A DNA stretch of 15,822 bases from Pavlovales sp. CCMP2436 (taxonomy: Eukaryota > Haptophyta > Pavlovophyceae > Pavlovales), in the NCBI GenBank assembly GCA_026770615.1, contig MU631514.1, forward strand, positions 29,071-44,892. Reading direction: 5' to 3'. The translations under genes were made by a program, and so were the position numbers. The notes below the pieces were generated by a model, which saw only the letters and a program-made list of their open reading frames with translations, made no database searches and was not told the origin of the DNA. Shown here one piece after another: positions 15,019 to 15,822 of this stretch. The first letter of the stretch is position 1. Every line of letters begins with the position of its first letter.

Positions 15019-15767
15019 GCACGTCGGTTTTGTGCTCGCGCAAGGAACGCGCCATCCACCGATGCGAGCGCGCGACGGAGTCGCTCAGGCGCGAGCCGGT
15101 CACGTCGTTGCCCGGCAGCTCGTCTAGCGGAATAATGATGTCCGCCCCAAAGGCCTTTTGCGCCTGCACCGAGGACTCGGGCGTGAGCATGATCTGTTGA
15201 GAGATAAAAAAAAAAAATTAGCGGCAGGCCGGAGACTTGCTTGAACAGGCTAGACTTAAAAATGCCTCGTCAACAACACCCCGGCTATCCCCCTGGCCAT
15301 CAAGCGCCCTCCCCCGACCTTTTACAACTCAGCCCTGACCCGAAATGTCCAAAATGTGGCAATAATAGGGGTTTAGACGTTATACTTGGACTCCTAATCA
15401 CGTAAAAAAGAGGGGGAAACGCACACGAACTAACGGGTTGCTGCCCTCCTTAAATACGAACTCACCAAGCGGCCATCACGATACGACCTGAACTGTGCGC
15501 CCTCCTCGCTCACGCTAAGGATGCACGACTGATCCTCCTTAGAATACTGTGAGCGCGACTTGAGCTCCCCGCCCTCGGCGATCGGGTCCCCGTTCTCATC
15601 ACGTTCGATCTGGCCCAAGCTGAAGAGCTGGAAGCCGCCCGAGTCGGTGATGATCGGGCCTCGTCGCCCCATGAACTTGTGCAGGCCACCCGCCTGCTCG
15701 ATCACCTCCGGCCCGGGGTGCACGAGGAGGTGGTAGGTGTTCGAAAACATGAGTTGAACACCTACGA
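12419..15767 (-). CDS. tgt: Queuine/preQ1 tRNA-guanine transglycosylase, seven exons, 5' partial
   Basis: Exons in transcription order are 15767-15466, 15193-15023, 14830-14729, 14334-14221, 13715-13576, 13019-12906 and 12488-12419 (A-G), ending TAA. All introns are GT-AG with matching phases, giving 337 visible residues. The enzyme swaps guanine at tRNA position 34 for a queuine precursor. Landmarks are NTYHL, TDSGGFQ (active-site Asp), [39 protein letters not shown] (nucleophile Asp in FDS), TRAYMHHL and HNIAF. Motifs such as [17 protein letters not shown] instead of QGG, and an insert after FSLG recall chlamydial-type Tgt, fitting an alga with a gene of bacterial origin. The CxCxxC zinc cysteines are not seen in exon F, though the later His is kept. 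The N-terminal TP-x-F-x-P-V region is off the contig. Confidence 0.92.
12621..12699 (-). pseudogene. Degraded copy of a probable tgt N-terminal exon
   Basis: About 80% identical to 13931-14007, sharing TGACGTGCGCTGTGCGCA and ATCTCCTTCCCC on the plus strand. Minus-strand reading is disturbed by a two-base insertion relative to the other copy. See 13931-14007 for the likely origin. Confidence 0.5.
12769..12828 (-). pseudogene. Copy of tgt exon F 3' half with donor site
   Basis: Minus-strand reading gives [14 protein letters not shown] followed by V-S and ATGTAAGC, closely matching the end of exon F ([14 protein letters not shown]) and its donor. The 5' half and acceptor are missing, so it cannot be spliced as an exon on its own. 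Confidence 0.75.
13106..13175 (-). pseudogene. Copy of tgt exon F 5' half with poly-C acceptor
   Basis: Minus-strand reading is a C10 tract, CTCCAAAAG, then [14 protein letters not shown] and an immediate TGA caused by a one-base loss. The real exon F reads [14 protein letters not shown]. The acceptor looks usable, so mis-splicing here would truncate the protein. Confidence 0.8.
13297..13451. repeat. Three (CA)n microsatellites with a duplicated spacer
   Basis: CA runs at about 13297-13353, 13375-13400 and 13422-13451 are separated by two copies of CTCCCATAAATGACAACG. The tandem unit is therefore the spacer plus CA repeat. Confidence 0.9.
13718..13750 (-). repeat. Duplicated acceptor before tgt exon E
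   Basis: ACCTTTTATGAGTGTTAGT occurs twice in a row on the plus strand (13714 and 13734 onward). On the coding strand this gives two successive CACTCATAAAAG|GT acceptors, about 20 bp apart, just upstream of exon E. Confidence 0.75.
13931..14007 (-). pseudogene. Relic of a probable tgt N-terminal exon in an intron
   Basis: Minus-strand reading gives [20 protein letters not shown] then RTAH, followed by a GTCATT donor-like site. The A-R-x-G-x-L-x-T-x-H-G pattern just before the TP-x-F motif is typical of the Tgt N-terminus, the part missing from this contig. Its position, downstream of exon D, excludes normal use. The second copy at 12621-12699 is more damaged. Origin as tgt is inference. Confidence 0.5.
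14020..14135 (-). repeat. Inverted member of the intron repeat family
   Basis: The reverse complement (AGCGGTGGGGACGGTATCCG, later TGGGTCCGGTGGGGAC and GGAGCGGACGTCAATCTAGA) matches 8728-8850 closely and 13457-13574 more weakly. It is flanked on both sides by CA/GT repeats. Confidence 0.7.
14484..14524 (-). pseudogene. Second relic copy of tgt exon C end
   Basis: Minus-strand reading gives [13 protein letters not shown] residues followed by GGTCATT. It matches the last roughly 38 bp of exon C, with several changes. Confidence 0.65.
14577..14615 (-). pseudogene. First relic copy of tgt exon C end
   Basis: GGCGCAGTTCCTGTC and GAGTTCGATGGAAC match the end of exon C (14729-14767) with few changes, followed by AGTAAAT in place of the GGTAATT donor. 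It begins after TTTAG, which looks like an acceptor, so a skipped micro-exon is conceivable but would add an out-of-family repeat. Confidence 0.7.
14620..14712. repeat. (TA)n / TATATC compound microsatellite
   Basis: A long AT-only tract of TATCTATA, TATACTATGTATA and (TA)n blocks lies inside tgt intron C-D. Confidence 0.9.
14831..15022 (-). other. tgt intron B-C with 31-base homopolymer
   Basis: Donor GTGCGT is followed at once by 31 T on the coding strand (A at 14987-15017). The acceptor AATAG is at 14831. The phase is 0. A C10 tract lies about 40 bp upstream of the acceptor. Confidence 0.85.
15194..15465 (-). other. tgt intron A-B
   Basis: Consensus donor GTGAGT at 15465 and T-rich acceptor CTCTCAACAG ending at 15194. 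Phase is 0. Removal joins DGRL to IMLTPESS, the expected order in Tgt. No embedded repeat was noticed. Confidence 0.88.
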
Positions 15768-15822
15768 CTCAAAAGCGGGGAGGGGGGGGGGGGGGGGGGG
15801 GGGAGGGGGGAGAAGGGGGGGG
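15768..15822 (-). other. Truncated intron: C-rich tract and acceptor before exon A
   Basis: On the coding strand the end of the window is a long C tract with a few A/T, then CGCTTTTGAG and exon A. The frame continues through VGVQLM before NTYHL. The 5' exons of tgt must lie beyond. Confidence 0.7.

Overview
The window looks like a whole short contig from the nuclear genome of a GC-rich protist, probably an alga. Evidence for this: both recognisable genes are split by GT-AG introns, exon codon use is strongly G/C-ending, gene-poor stretches switch abruptly to AT-rich DNA full of microsatellites, and one gene is a bacterial (chlamydial-like) type tRNA-guanine transglycosylase. I cannot name the species. 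Nothing prokaryotic such as an operon, a ribosome binding site or a CRISPR array was seen.

Layout. Positions 48-1979 (+) hold a five-exon M20 metallopeptidase that most resembles the peptidase half of the glutathione-degradation protein Dug2. Positions 12419-15767 (-) hold the last seven exons of a tgt gene whose 5' end lies beyond the right edge. All exon junctions of both genes can be placed with phases that keep the frame open. The window begins with 26 C and ends in a G-rich run (C-rich on the coding strand). Both runs sit directly before a plausible 3' splice site, so the contig probably broke at homopolymer C tracts inside introns.

The 10 kb between the genes is mostly repeat-derived. 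It contains an inverted-repeat (foldback) element near 3.9 kb and a dispersed family with a shared 3' end and ragged 5' ends (4.2, 4.35, 5.4 and 10.65 kb; a 5' portion recurs at 12.0 kb). Two arrays of about 10-bp CTAG units lie at 2.7 and 6.9 kb. There is also an imperfect 12-bp array at 7.2-7.5 kb, a tRNA-derived SINE-like sequence at 7.7 kb, a 1.25-kb element with long terminal inverted repeats (9362-10612), and GCCGAGC and C-tract arrays at 10.8-11.6 kb. Two gene fragments stand out by GC content: a possible first exon at 3599-3701 (-) and a broken small gene at 8154-8587 (+).

The most unusual feature is in tgt. Several of its exon-intron borders have extra partial copies in neighbouring introns, complete with splice sites. 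Two copies of what looks like the missing N-terminal exon lie inside downstream introns, and a decayed copy of the exon E region lies 4.7 kb away. The gene also seems to lack the usual zinc-binding cysteines. The two genes have no evident functional link: one would act in peptide or glutathione turnover, the other in queuosine modification of tRNA.
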